64,000 nt of DNA from Bimuria novae-zelandiae CBS 107.79 (GCA_010015655.1 ML976750.1:64221-128220), one strand, 5' to 3'. Counted from the first letter of the stretch, positions 11,144-23,496 are shown. Program-made: numbers and translations. The notes: generated by a model from the letters alone, not told the origin.

Positions 11144-12480
11144 CTACGAAACTTTCTTGCGCAACATGTAGTACCGCACTTTTACTGCGCCCGGGGTCCG
11201 ATCTGGGAAGCGTTTACAAATATCCATCCACTCCATACCCTGTTTATCCTTGTATGAGAGTAAACGCTCTTCGTCCGACTCTAGCCACGGCGTGTGTGTT
11301 CGTTGACAGTATTTCTCTGTGCCTTCCTCTCCCTTCTCGTCCTCTCCGTCCCAGTTATCGTCGGAATGGTCCGTTGCATGATTCGCAGCATCACTGCGGG
11401 AACTGTCTATCCAGTCCGCACTCGAGCTTCCGCGAGTGCATAGGCCTGAGGCATCATCGTTATACTGGTATCCTACTAACATCCATGAATCCGGCGATAG
11501 CTGGATCATGCGGATGACTTCGCCTTCTCCGCCGAGGAATCTATGACCTAAGGCGGCAGGGCTGGGAGAGCATTTCGAGTCGCAGGAACAGATAATTTCT
11601 ATTATAATAAATAAGTAGTTTAGGACAGGGCAAAGCGTAAGGTTAATTATTTAATAAAATACGTTAAGGCTAAAACTATAATTAATATTACTTTAGTCCT
11701 TAGCCTTTATTCTTAGAGAGGATATTTATAGGGAGCAAAATTAAGACTAATTATTAATTAAAGGCTAATATAGTTATTATAATTAAAATAGCGCTACTTG
11801 CTATAATACCCTTATTTATATTATTTTTAAGCCCTATTACTTAAGAGTAGTTCTTAATAGACTATACCTCTTCTTTTATAGTAGATAACCACCGCGTGTA
11901 CGTCGTTGAGGGGTCTTCTCTAAAGGTCCGTGGGAAATATCGTCGTCCTTGTGGCTTTCCGAAGCGTCTCCCCCACCACCTTCCCTATACTCCTCACGCC
12001 TCTCTGAGTCTGGGCCGATATATTATTCCCCTTCTATGCTCTCTGAAGGAGAGATGGATCCTCTCGTGGAATGTAGTAGCCCCTCGCTTGTCCTACAATT
12101 GTGTGCGCTATCACCGCCATCATCTTTGGTGCAGAGGTCACTTGGAGATGACCGTGGGTTTCTAGCACCATCGCGTTCGCGGTCACTGTTGAGATATCGA
12201 ATACTAGGTTCAGTGCTGGCTCTCGAATGGGAAGCACTGCCGCCGGGAGTTGGCAGGGGTGTTGACTTGGGCGTGGGCGCCGGATTACACACGAGATTTT
12301 CTGCCAGTCGGTTGGCCGGCCTTCGCCGCTTCGTTAAACGCGGGTCTTCTAGCTCCGCTTCTAGGATAGTGTTTAGCGCTACTAGATACGTTTATTTACG
12401 TGTTACTAATAGCCTATCTATAATATTAATATTACTAAAGAGTAGTTTCTCCTGCGCTAGTAAGCTATCTTAAACGCGTT
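11144..12480 (-). pseudogene. Broken Myb/SANT-like domain gene
   Basis: The 3' part (11144-11570) encodes a single Myb/SANT-like repeat near the C terminus: TPWLESDEERLLSYKDKQG, then MEWMDICKRFPDRTPGAVKV and RYYMLRKK. The conserved Trp, acidic cluster and the third helix with RTPGAVKVRYY fit small fungal Myb-like proteins. The 5' part (about 11890-12480) is disordered and charged (AELEDPRLTKRRRPANRLAE, then APTPKSTPLPTPGG) with at least two stops in RIP-compatible positions. An AT-rich 287-bp block separates the parts. Order and strand suggest one gene, but the frames across the insert differ by one base, so joining them is an inference. Confidence 0.5.
11596..11882. mobile_element. AT-rich insert with candidate 6-bp target duplication
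   Basis: An abrupt block of very AT-rich, TpA-rich sequence interrupts the Myb-like gene. AGATAA occurs immediately on both sides (11590-11595 and 11883-11888), as expected of a target-site duplication. It may be a RIP-mutated solo LTR or short non-coding element. I see no clear terminal inverted repeat and no TG...CA ends, so the class is undecided. Confidence 0.4.
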
Positions 12481-13251
12481 AATATAGCTCCCCTTAAACT
12501 CTACTAGAACTACTTACTAGGCTAAATATTTTCTATCTTCTCTATAGATAAAGCGCACACTTCTTCTGTGTCCAGATTGCCATGCTATATAGAAATGTAT
12601 TCTTCGTTGCCGGCAGAGGCGCAGTAACCGCCCTTGTAATAATTAGACGCTATATTAATAGGCTTAACGCCTATTATACTATAGTTAGTAGTATTACCCT
12701 TTATAATAAAAGGAAGTTTTATTACTAATTAGTAATATTAGCGCTTTTATTTACTTACATGCTTACCTTAGCTAATTTTACTAAGTAACTTTATTATAGC
12801 TAGATCCCCTTTTATAACGTGTAAGCAGGTGGGTGGTATGTGTGAAGGTAGTATATTGTGTGTGTAATTGTCTGAGTTGCTCTGTGTGTTGTTCTGTGTT
12901 GTGTTGTGTGTACATGGAGTGATCAGAGGCTCGTATATAGAGATAGAGCTGACTCATGAGACTAGTGTCGTTATGTGACATATCTCTGGGCTGCTTACAT
13001 AACGCGTATAGGATAGTTAGCTCCTTTTTTATTAAAAAATTCTTTACTAAACTAATTATGCTCTAGACTCTCTAATTTAAACGCGCTATATAATTAGGTA
13101 AATATATTTATTAATTTTATACTAGTTAAATTCTATTAGCTTATAATAATTATTAAGTAAGTATTACTATAGTCTACTAAGTAAGAAGCTTTTAAAGCTT
13201 TATGTAAAGTAGGTAGTAATGCATTTAAATTTAGCATTATAAAATTATTAT
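12481..13251. other. AT-rich RIP-type sequence without a gene
   Basis: High TpA, few CpA, no open frame with domain content. A GT/TG-rich stretch lies at about 12836-12920. The last five bases (13247-13251, ATTAT) are the left target duplication of the copia element. Confidence 0.6.
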
Positions 13252-13472
13252 TGAATCAAGGTCCCTCTGGTAGCATGACTACTATGGATAACCGAGTAGG
13301 AGGAGGGACAAGGCGGGGTGGCTGCAACGTATTGTATTAACTCTCCTATTATGTTATTCCTCTTCCGTGTAAACAGTAACGAGGACGCTACAGTCAGCCG
13401 TGCCTCCCTTACACAGTAGGCACTACGGCCCTTCCTTTCACCAACCTAGAATGAACCCACATATTCTCAACA
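13252..13472 (-). repeat. 3' LTR of the copia element
   Basis: 221 bp, beginning TGTTGAGAATATG on the minus strand and ending TTCA. It differs from the other LTR at about ten positions, all transitions. This copy keeps most of the unmutated states. Confidence 0.93.
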
Positions 13473-13484
13473 CTCCCCCTTAAG
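13473..13484 (-). promoter_or_regulatory. Polypurine tract of the copia element
   Basis: On the minus strand the sequence just before the 3' LTR reads TTAAGGGGGAG, the usual plus-strand DNA priming site of LTR retrotransposons. Confidence 0.7.
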
Positions 13485-13499
13485 ACAGGTCTGGTCCGT

Positions 13500-16400
13500 A
13501 GACAACTCCGAGTTGGTTCTTAAATCTCTTAAATGCGACTCGCTGTAATAGCTTTATTATTCTATTAGTAACTATGTTAGTAGTTAGCACGTAAGCCACC
13601 TTAAGTTTGCCTTATTCTACCATATCCTAGACAAAGTAATAACAAACGTTAATATGTTTCGATCTTTCGTAGAGGTAAGGGTTCTTTATAAGTGCGATAG
13701 CGCCCTGGTTGTCTCCTAACATCTAAACCTTGTTAGTGTCTTTTCTAATATACTTTAAGAATCCAAGATCCCTAAATACTTAGGCAATCTACTAGCCTTG
13801 CTTATAGCATGTTAAAAGTGCAATATATTTAGACTCGTAGCTTAATATTATAACTAATCGTTGCTTCTTACTTAACTATAAGATTGGACCTCTATAGAAC
13901 ATCGCAGTGCTGCCTAAGACGCTCTTTTAGTCTACAGTATCACTTGCCTAGTCAGCGTCTAAGTAGACGACAAACTGTAAGTGTGCTCCCCCTAGTCCGT
14001 AGCGTAGTTTTATTATAACTATTAACCTTAGGTACCGTAGTAGGTTCTTTAATACATAGCTATGGTGTTATGCTAGATTACTCATGTATTAGCTTAGCTT
14101 TCCAAGGGTGAATGCAATATCTGGACGTGTAAGTACTATAGCGAACATTAGACTTCTGATTCCTTGCTAGTACTCCGTTGTGTCAATCCGATTATCGTTG
14201 TCCGTAGCTAGTCTAAATAAAGTATAATTAGTAGATAGGATTTTCTTATCCTTGTACTTCTTACTTAACATTTTAAACTTATTAAGTACTGCGCGCAGAT
14301 ATTACTCTTAGTTAAGGAAAATTATGCGGTGCTTTCTGTCTTTTATAACTCGCACTTTAAGGACTTTATATACCTCCCCTAGGTTCTTGGCGTTGAATCG
14401 TCTAGAAAGCTTCTTCCAGAATCACTTAGTTTAGGATTGCTCCTTTGCCGCTGCAAGAACGTTATTAACGTAGACTAGGATTCGAATATTTCTCTCCTTA
14501 TAGACAAATATGCAAGGGTCTGCAAGGCTTTGCACAAACCCCTATACAAGAAACTCTTTCTTTATTAACAGGTTCTAGTCGCGAGCAGCCTGCTTTAGTC
14601 TATATAAGCTTTAAAGCACTTTTAGAACATGTCCTTTCTTAACACAAACTCCTTTAGGTTACTTAAGGAGAATCTGTTCTTTAAGGTGAAATTTAGTAAA
14701 CGCATTCTTAATATTATAATAGAAACATTCCAAGTCTTCTGCTGCGATAGTGGCCAGGAATAGACGCAAGGTATCTATGCGGACAGTAGGTGTAAAGGTC
14801 TTATTATAGTCAATTCTATATACTTGGGTGAAACCACGTGCCACCAGGCGCGCTTTAAATTATTTAACTATCCTGTCTAGCTTAGTTTTAATTATAAAAA
14901 CCCACTTTAAATTAACTATATTAGCGTCTTTTGGCCGTAAAACTTCTTCCCAGGTTCTGTTTTTTATTAGCAAGATTATCTCCTCCAGCACTACTGCTTT
15001 CTATTAATTTCCGTACTTTAGGTCGTTTATAGCTTGTTAATATGTCTGGGGGATCGGAATTCCTGCAATCTTAGTTGCTAAAAAGGCTTTCTTAAAGATC
15101 TGGGCTTCTCCGTCTGTTTCTTTGTCCGTAAAATTAACTTATACTAGCATGGCTTTAATAATCTTGCGGAGTCTTTTATCCTTAACAGTATCTCCTCTAG
15201 ATCTCTTGTGTTTAGACTGTCTTATAAAGTATCTTAGAGCTTCCGGCAAGGATTAAGCTAGTTCCTCAGGTTCTTTAGTTATTAGATCCGGTACTCGCTT
15301 ATCTTGTAAGATAGTAGTAGAAGGAGCAATAGTTAGCTTCCTTAGTCTTCTTCTTCTACGCTTGATTAGCTCAGGAGTTGGTTCTACTTATTCCGCAGGA
15401 GGTGGTTCCATCTCGTTTGCAGTTAATAGTTCTATTTATTCTATAGTAGCTTGTTCTATAGGATCTGTAGAAGTCGGTTCTGCAAGAGTTGGTTCTGCAG
15501 GAGTCGGTTCTGCAAGAGTTGGTTCTGCAGGAGTCGGTTCTGCAAGAGTTGGTTCTGCAGGAGTCGGTTCTGCAAGAGTTGGTTCTATAGGAGTTAGTTC
15601 TACAGGAGTTGGTTAAGCGCGAGCTAGTTAAGTAGGATCTAATTAAGTAGTAGTTATTTTAGTAAGAGTAGGATCTTTCCTTAGTCTTCCTCTTAGTTTT
15701 TAGTCTGGCATAGTATTTGGCGTTCCCTGTAATCTAGCTAGAATATTCCGCAACTATAGTTCGACTCTCCCTCTAGGTGTGTGTTCGTCTACTAACATAC
15801 AACTTAATCTTAAAGTATATCCTAGTTCTAGCGAGTAGAACTTAAACTGCTTATTTATTATCTTAGAATATCCCATGAATACTCTAACTCTACCGCAGTC
15901 TATAAGCTTATCGTATTATTAATCTGCTAGAATTATCTTAGGGTAGATGTAGGAGTAGCACTTGCTCCCCTATACACGAATGTAATTAATAGATAGCGTC
16001 TTTCCTGTAAAAGCCTCTTCAGGGCTAACTCGCTTACTATTAATTATAGGTCCTATATTAGTGTAGTTTCGTATGTACGTGTTAGCTTCTATAGCTTCGT
16101 CCTAGAATTCGATTGGCAAACCAGCGTCCTTAAGCATTACTCTTATGTTAGCTTCTATAGTTTAGATATTCCGCTTAGCTAGTCTATTCTAATGTGATAA
16201 TGTAATTGTAGTAGGCTGTAGTTTAACTCCTTATATAATTCTCTATTCCTTAACTTGTTGCAAGAGTTCTAAAGCGTTGTTAGTTCCGATAGCTTTAACT
16301 TTCTTATTAGTCTAATGTTTAATAAAGGTCTTCTAGACTCTAAGTTCCTTTTATGCGTCTCCCTTCTGCTTTATTAGGATAACCCAGTTCTTCCGCGTGT

Positions 16401-18207
16401 AGCTATTAATAATAAGGAGAAACCATCGGTTGCCTCGTAAGGATGTTAAAAAGGGTCCTACAACGTCGAACTATACTAGGGCTAGCTTCTTAGCTTTGTA
16501 ATCTCGTAGCTAATTAGGGATGCTATTCCTTATCTTTATTAAGGCGCAGACTTCGCAGATTTCTTTCTTTACTAGGACTTAAATCTTCTTCTAGAGAGTT
16601 GTGACTTCGTGGAGTTTAGTAATCTTTGCGGGTCCTAGGTGTGCAAAGCGTCTGTGGTATAGTAAGTATCTCTCCTTTTTACCAGCCTCGAGTTCGGAAT
16701 CAGCTAGTGTGTGAAGGACTTCTGTATCTGGGGCTGGTGCATAGCGTTCTGTGCCTGAAAATGCTGTCTCTTTGTATCCATTTGTAATGTGTGACACTAC
16801 GTAGAGGCCATTGTCTATAGTTGCTTTAATAATCGTCTTCTTCCCTAATTTAAAGGATAGTGTGTAAGAATTAAAATAACCCTTTAGGCCTGCTGCATAA
16901 ATTCGTCTCCCTAATAGTAAATTAACCCTAAGGTTAGGTACTAGCAGTATATTTAAAAGCTATATTAAAGATCTATCCTTATAAACTATTTAGGCTTCTC
17001 CTTTCTAGTCTGCGTGTAATTCTCCCCCTCTAACCTAAACAAGTCTCCGCTTAATCTTAATTATTCGTCTAAACAGCGAGGGTTAATTAGATATGTGTAA
17101 GGAGGCGCCAGTGTCGCCAGCCTAGGTGGATAAAGAGGCCTTACTAAGGATATCTTTAGAGAGACAACATGTCTCAATTTCCTCATCTTCTAAGTCTAAG
17201 GTATTAGTTAATATCTCTAGCTTTAACTCTAACCTAACTTCTTTGGCTCTATATGCTTTGCTAGTCTTATTATTAAGTTTCCCGGGCTTAATAAGCAGCT
17301 TAAGCAGCTTTATAAAGGACTTCTTCTTCTTCTTCTTTTCCCTCTTAGCTTCGTATTCTCTTAGGAGCTTTCGAGCCTTCACTAGTTTTAAACAGTCTTA
17401 AATGTAGTAAGGTTTGTTATAGAGGTAGCACTTAATAACAGGCGTAGGACTTAGTTCGGAGTTTAGTAACAGGTCCTTACTACCTTGTTTATATGGCGGA
17501 ATATACTTATAGGCTTTCCTAAATGCTAGAAGAGCTTGCTTGTTAGCGTCTTACTAGTCTTAGACCTCCTTCTCTTCTAGGAACTTAAGCTTTTGTTCGA
17601 TAGTAAGATTAAGCTAGGCGTTTAAGGTGTCAATTATAGTCCTAAACCTTATTAGGAGTAATCTTGTAAGAATAAGTAGTAGTACTAAGTTTTTATAGGC
17701 TCTATTAGTATTAGCGTCTGCTAATACGAGCTTGCGTTAGTAATCCTTTAGCTTTTTTTATAATCTAATAATCGTGCTCTTAGAATTAAATGTAAATATC
17801 TAGATCCTAGTTATATATATATTAGTAGCTATAGCGTCGGTTTGGGTGTACTTCTTGCGCAAGTAAGACCAGAACTAGAAGGTAGTATTATACTTATTAA
17901 TAAGGGCCTAGTTATTATTACTAAGGGATCTAAACAGGAGGTTAATTACGGTGGCTTCGTCCTCTAGGTACTTGTCTCTCTTGTTAATATTAATGCGGGC
18001 CTTAGTAGTCTTGTCTACGATATCTAGTCCTTTTATAGTATCTAATAGATCTCTAGCTATAGTAATTTTGCAGTGTTCCTCTAGGCTCTTCTCGCACACG
18101 TAGAAGACTCTCTTTCCTCTTAGCTTAATTTTGTTCCGGCGGAACCAAGCATCATGATTCTCAGCTATAAGCTTAGGAATCTTCTATTCTTCCCTCTCTT
18201 TAGCCAT
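13500..18207 (-). pseudogene. Copia gag-pol polyprotein remnant
   Basis: From an ATG at 18207 the frame reads MAKEREE, then a stop in place of Trp. The gag block follows (EKSLEEHCKITIARDLLDTI, 17908-18099), then the pre-integrase block (RRFAHLGPAKITKLHEVTTL, 16591-16797), integrase core (ALVxFDVVGPFLTSLRGNRW and LQPTTITLSHxNRLAKRNI, about 16000-16590), reverse transcriptase (MARGFTQVYRIDYNKTFTPT, 14659-14844) and RNase H (LRYGLGGAHLQFVVYLDADQ, about 13500-14100). Nearly all stops stand where Trp, Gln or Arg is expected, the codons that RIP turns into stops. No frame longer than about 90 codons survives. Confidence 0.9.
15469..15614 (-). repeat. 30-bp tandem repeat in the pol linker
   Basis: About four and a half copies of a 30-bp unit, itself two related 15-bp halves. 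On the coding strand it specifies alternating AEPTP/AEPTL peptides between integrase and reverse transcriptase, a region that is usually variable and disordered in copia polyproteins. Confidence 0.85.
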
Positions 18208-18457
18208 TATGTGTGTTTGGGTGTGACGAGGCTCACACGTGCCGGTTGCAGGCGGTGGAGGCGATGCGGACGGCGAGGCAGGCGAGGCAGGCAGGCGGTG
18301 CCAGCGGTGCTAACAATGCCAGCGATGTAGGCAATGCGGGCGATATTTACGAATAATATGCTACAGGTAGGGCAGTCGTTATTGGTTCTTAGGCGTAAAA
18401 AAGATAAGTAGATATGTTACGTGTCAACCGCGTTGCACACGGCTTCTAGTAATTATG

Positions 18458-18595
18458 TTTAATTCCTGCTCGAATCTAAGTCCTCGCGACTCTAGTAGGT
18501 GTTTAATTCCTTTCGCGAATCGTAGCTAGGTCCTTCGCGACCTTAGTAGTAATTTAATTCTTTCTTAAATCTAAGTCCTACGCGACTCTGGTGGG
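18458..18595 (-). repeat. Imperfect 44-51 bp direct repeats in the copia leader
   Basis: Three copies start with TTTAATTC at 18458, 18502 and 18553 and share the CGAATCTAAG and CGCGACTCTxGTxGG blocks. They lie between the 5' LTR and gag, where packaging or translation signals usually sit. Function unknown. Confidence 0.6.
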
Positions 18596-18640
18596 ATTAA
18601 AATAATAACATTAGTTTTAATAATTAGGCTTATAACCTAT

Positions 18641-18861
18641 TAAATCAAGGTCCCTCTAGTAGCATGACTACTATAGATAACCGAGTAGGAGGAGGGACAA
18701 GGCGGGGTAGCTACAACGTATTATATTAACTCTCCTATTATGTTATTCCTCTTCCGTGTAAATAGTAATAAGGACGCTACAGTCAGCCGTGCCTCCCTTA
18801 CACAGTAGGCACTACGGCCCTTCCTTCCACCAACCTGGAATGAACCCACATATTCTCAACA
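18641..18861 (-). repeat. 5' LTR of the copia element
   Basis: 221 bp. Relative to the other copy it shows TG-to-TA and CA-to-TA changes at several sites, including its own terminal TG (now TA at 18641-18642 on the plus strand). This is the expected RIP pattern. Confidence 0.93.
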
Positions 18862-19470
18862 ATTATTATTAATATAAAGCTACTTTTTACTATTTTTAAA
18901 GTTAACTCTTAAATAGCTATGCTTTACTATTTTAGTTATAATAATTAATTTAGACTTAAATATTAGCGTTAGCTTTAGCTTAAGCTTACACGCTTTAGGA
19001 ATGTATAGAATAATCTTTATAAGTAATAAAGGGGTAAATAAAGTAGTGCTATAAAAGGAGGTTATTATAGCGCGGAGAGCTAGTAGTAAGGAGTGTAAAA
19101 GTAGCAACCTCTATAAGCAGACAATTATTTTATATATTATAGCTAACGCTACTCCTTAACTAGGGAGAGATTGCATAAATGTAGTATTTATCTTAGAAAT
19201 AGTTATAGTAGGCGGAGCGACTAGTTAATCAGCGCCTTATAAAGAGGGTAAATAAACTTAAAGTCTATTAATATTAGAGTTTTTAAAAATAATAGTAGGT
19301 TACTCTCCTAAGCAGCGTAAATAGTTTTATTTTATTAACAGTTAGTTTAGTTTATTTAATAATTAGCTAGCGGATAGCTATAACTTAGTTATTAACGTTA
19401 TTTAGTAGTTTAGAAGCCTGTATTCCTAAATAAAACTACTAATACTTAGCTGCTTCTTCGAAATCCCACC
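18862..19470. other. AT-rich RIP-type sequence
   Basis: TpA-rich, no gene. The open frame on the minus strand (18880-19107) is a low-complexity Leu/Ile/Lys product of base composition. Confidence 0.6.
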
Positions 19471-20947
19471 TCCCCCTTACGTCGGACAGGTCCGGTTCCG
19501 GATGGCGCCTGAATGGGTGAGTTTCGCTGACGCGGCCTTGTGCTGTCCGGTGATTGATCTGTGGGTCTTCTTCCACCTCTCACGGCACGCCCTGCGCCAT
19601 TTCCAAGCTTTCAGCTGCTGGATTCTAGGCATTAGTCCCTCACTAGCTGCATGAAGATGTTGTAGCAACGCCGTATGCCTTATGCGGGGCGGAGGATCCG
19701 ATGGCGCTGACGTGGAAGGGCGGCTTGAATGAATGTATTATGCGGGTGAACGACCGCATTACCGCCGAGGAATAAGAGCTAGGAGTTAGGACGCGGTAAC
19801 GGAGTAAAGGATTGGCCCAACGTATATAATTGTGGGCGTGAGTGTACCATGGGCGTATCGAAGCTGAGACAATGGCATGAGAGCTATGCATTCGTTCGCT
19901 CAAAATGGAAGTAGAGAAGGGGGCCGTACATGCCATCGGCAAGTCCAGAGCAGGGAAAGAATTTACGGAAGCTTACAAGCCAGGATGGCTATGTAGCAGG
20001 GTAGCGAGCTCCGCTTTTTAGCCGTAGTGGCCTGACTTGAAATGGGCGAGAGGATCAGCTTTGGTAGCTGCCAGCGGCTGATGTCTGGGCAGGAGAGACG
20101 GCTGAGCGGTTGCACTGCAACGCCACTTCCACGGCAGACACCCCATGAAAGGTGGAGCACCCTGAGACCATCCGGGATGAAAATAGTGCCTCATGCAAGT
20201 GGCCGACCACGTCACCATCGAGGCACCCTTTCCGAACGTGACATGAGATATCGAAGTGGATTGGTGGAATGTTTTCGACCAAACGGGCACACTGAGACAG
20301 CGACACGAAGCGACACGAAGCACATGCAGTCTGCCTCCCACTAAGTCATTTGTGAGGCAGTGCGTTGCAGAAGCGCCAATGTCTCGGCGATCCGGAGGAA
20401 AGGAGGGAAATTCATGGCCCATCAGCTGTCAAGGTGCTAGACCAAGCCAAGAAAGGGGGCCATTCTTCCTCTAACCGTGGCAGGGAAGAGGGAAAGAGAG
20501 AGAGAGAGGCGCGTCGCTCGTGGATACGTTGCGGGTAGAAGTCCATAGGCACATTCTCTAATCGTGGGGCTGCAGCGTGTGCGAAGGCTTGAGACGGACC
20601 GGCTCGTACAGGAGAGGATTGCACCGAGTCGACGGAGCAGTAAAAACGGAAAGAGTATCAGGCGCCGTGGGCAACGCAGGCCTGACTCTGCCGAGAGGGC
20701 GACTAGGTTTGAGAAAAAGCTCTATGAAAGAAGGGGCGATTGGCGCGGACCCGGAGGCAAGGGGCGTGCGGATGGAGGGATGGGAGTAGAGTGAAAAGGA
20801 AGGAAAATGACGGCGGGCGAGGGAGCACTTTTATGATGGGACGTCGAGGTCGATTGCCTGTTCGGGTGCAGCGCGGAACCCTAAGCGAGGCCCGGATTGC
20901 CCAAACGGGGTGCATCCATTTCCTGATGCAGGCTTGCCGTCGGATTG
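19471..20947. other. GC-balanced island between RIP-degraded blocks
   Basis: About 1.5 kb of ordinary composition with sharp edges at about 19470 and 20948. Overlapping short frames on both strands (longest 134 codons, 20018-20422 minus) have no domain, and none has convincing coding character. A short GA-rich run lies at about 20489-20507. It reads as single-copy intergenic DNA or an unrecognised relic. Confidence 0.4.
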
Positions 20948-21604
20948 TTTACTAAGTATTATAATAGTAGCTTATATAGGTTCAGTGTTTACTAGCATAA
21001 ACTAGTGTTAAGTTATTTATATTATAGGTTTATATAATTTTATTAATAAGTTAATTTAATATACGTATTTTTAGGTAATAACTTCCTTAAAATTAACTTT
21101 TATAGGCTAGAGTTAGAAAAATAAAAATATAAATTTTCTAATAAAAGTACTTATAGCACGCCCTATATTTAAAAGTAATTAATAATATAACTAAAGCGTA
21201 AAATATAAGTAACTATAAAATTAATATTAGCAACTTAGTCTTAAGCTTTAGTAACTTCTTAAATTTATTATATATATAAGCTTTCCTTATTCTTATTTTT
21301 ACCTTCTCGCTCCTCTTACCCCTCTAACTCTACACGCTCTTTCTTCTTTTTTATATTCTTTAGGTACTAAGCTTTTTATTTTAAATTTTTTATTTATTTA
21401 TGCTACTAGTAAATTATACATATTTAAAATTTAAGTAGTAAAGGCAGTAGTAGCTTTTATACTTTTTAATATAAAATATACGGCATAATAGCTTCTAAGA
21501 TTTATAAATATATTAAAGTTAATTTTATTACTTTTAATTATAGTAAAGACTTTTACTATATCACTACGATCTTTATATAGACCCTTATTAAGCTACTACT
21601 AACG
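20948..21604. other. AT-rich RIP-type sequence
   Basis: No gene or repeat boundary seen; ends at the TA target of the next transposon. Confidence 0.6.
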
Positions 21605-21606
21605 TA

Positions 21607-23458
21607 CATGCATAGCGAGTGGCCGGGCATAGCGAGTGGCCGAAAATGCCAAGACCCTATCAAAACGTTCTACTACAACGCGATGTCTCAACAACGCAAC
21701 AAACTACCTAAATTAAAAAAGGCTAGATTATAGCTTGCGCTTTAAGCTATTAAAGGAGACGCGCTACTCTTAATTTTACGCGCTATAGGAGTCTATAGCA
21801 TTACTAAAAGAATACTATAACAGAGACGCGCTAAAACTACCTTTCGACGCAACTACGCACCTAACTTAATAAGACTTACTATAAGAGAGGAGCAGGTAAT
21901 TATATAGCATATACTTAATCTAAATACGCGAGGGTTTCCGCCCTAGCTTGCTACTATAAAAGATATAGCTAATTCTTTATTTGCTACACGCCACAATAAG
22001 CTAGTTAGTTAAAGGTAGCCTTACTACTTTGTTAAGCGCCAGCTAGAGCTCTAAGTTAAGTTTAATTAAAAGTACGAATATAAAAGAGCCCTCTATAAGG
22101 ATCCTGAGGTTGTACAGGGCTAGTTCTAGCTTGTAAAGAATACTAAAGCCAAGTATGGTATCCTAGATAAAGATACCTACAACTTTAACAAGACTAGCTT
22201 TATAATAGGCATAATATTAATAGGAGTAATTATCACAGGCTCTAAGCGTTAAGGCAAGCTAAAGAGTGTGTAGTAAGGTAATTAAAAGTAAATAATAGCT
22301 ATTTATAGCATTAACGCGATAGGGTGGGCGATCCCACCCTTCCTTATCTTTTAAGGCAAGCACCACCTCTCTACCTAGTACCAAGAGAAGGATCTACCTC
22401 GCGACTAGGTTCTCGCAGTCTCTAAGAACGGCTAGACAAATAATAAGCTTAGTCTATAGTGGCTAAAGCACTTTAACGCGCATACAAAAAAGTATACTAT
22501 TAGTAGCTATTAGTTACTTATTATTAATAGCTACGAGAGCTATAACTTGCTCGAATTCTAGTAATACTATAAGGATAGGAAAATTATTACTCTCTATATG
22601 CCTCTATATTCGTCGCACCTCCTGCAGCCACTAGATGTGGGGTGTTTCTCGCCGTTAAAGAAGGCATATAGGCGCCAAGCTAAGGATCTAATGCGCAACT
22701 ATATCACGCATATTACTAAAATTAAGTTTCTACCTTATTTTATTACTACTTTTAAGGCTATAATAACTTAAAGTAATATTTAAGGTGGCTTTTAAGGCGC
22801 TAGCCTTATTCCCTTTAACCTAAAAGTAATAATATTAAAGCTTAACATTCATCTGCGTACGCCTTCGCCTTCTACTATACGCGATAGTACGTAGCAGTCA
22901 CAGACGCCTAGTAACACCCTAGAATTAGGGTCACAATTAACGCTAGTGAAGGAGAGGATTTAGAGGCACCTAGATAGCTCCCTAATAAGTATAGTTAAGG
23001 TGGTTAAAAAGCTCGTAAAAGGCGCTAAGCTAATAGCGCATTCTTTAGTATTAATAATAAAGCGTAACGCTAAGCTTTAAGCTACTAATAAGGCTGCCAC
23101 ACGACGTAAATCGCACAAGAGAAAGCGACTATAGCAGGAAGGGGTCCTTATAACTACTAATAGCTAGTAACTAGCTACCCTAAAGGACTTTACGGCGCGT
23201 AGTAATAAGAAGAAGGCGAAGAAGAGGGTGCGCGCTAATAGAGGCGAATTAACTTAATAGCGCTGTAGACGCTATGGTGAGGCTAGGCATAATTTGCGTA
23301 CGTGTAAAAAAGAAGTAGAAGTAGATTCTAAGTAGATTAGCCTACTACAATTTCTTATTACTATTTGTGTGCGTTCTGTACTATTGTGTAGAGTGTAGAT
23401 TTTGATGGGGTCTTGGCATTTTCGGCCACTCGCTATGCCCGGCCACTCGCTATGCCTG
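21607..23458 (+). mobile_element. Second pogo-like transposon, RIP-degraded
   Basis: 1,852 bp with 59-bp terminal inverted repeats (21607-21665 and 23400-23458, two mismatches) and TA on both sides (21605-21606, 23459-23460). Each end holds two tandem 17-bp units with the core GGCATAGCGAGTGGCCG. The ends are unrelated to those of the element at 8228, so this is a different family. The interior carries a decayed plus-strand transposase. Confidence 0.88.
21720..23330 (+). pseudogene. Pogo-like DDE transposase remnant with C-terminal zinc knuckle
   Basis: Between stops the plus strand reads YGILDKDTYNFNKTSFIIGI (usual YNxDETGF), then LLIINSYESYNLLEF (usual DGHxSH region), then MPLYSSHLLQPLDVGCFSPL, KKAYRRQAKDLM, and near the end RRYGEARHNLRTCKKEVE, which matches the Cys-rich C-terminal knuckle of many fungal pogo transposases. 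Catalytic Asp codons are lost or altered and stops are frequent, so it is inactive. Confidence 0.8.
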
Positions 23459-23496
23459 TACGTTATATAGTATCTAATTATATAGAAAAGTAGATA

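Larger units (their letters stand above)
13252..18861 (-). mobile_element. Full-length Ty1/copia LTR retrotransposon, RIP-degraded
   Basis: A 5,610-bp element flanked by ATTAT on both sides (13247-13251 and 18862-18866), with two 221-bp LTRs and domains in copia order on the minus strand: gag, pre-integrase, integrase, reverse transcriptase, RNase H. That order separates it from Ty3/gypsy. Stops are scattered through all domains, so it is non-autonomous. Complete LTRs and target duplication show it arrived as one insertion and has not been lost by recombination between LTRs. Confidence 0.95.

Noticed and set aside
15469..15614. Regular repeats considered as a CRISPR-like array
   Set aside because: Units are contiguous without spacers, are in frame within a retrotransposon, and the organism is a eukaryote.
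15362..15616. Plus-strand frame with VGSA repeats
   Set aside because: Antisense reading of the 30-bp tandem repeat in the copia polyprotein.
20018..20422. 134-codon minus-strand frame in the GC-balanced block
   Set aside because: Overlaps equally open frames on the other strand and has no domain or splice support.
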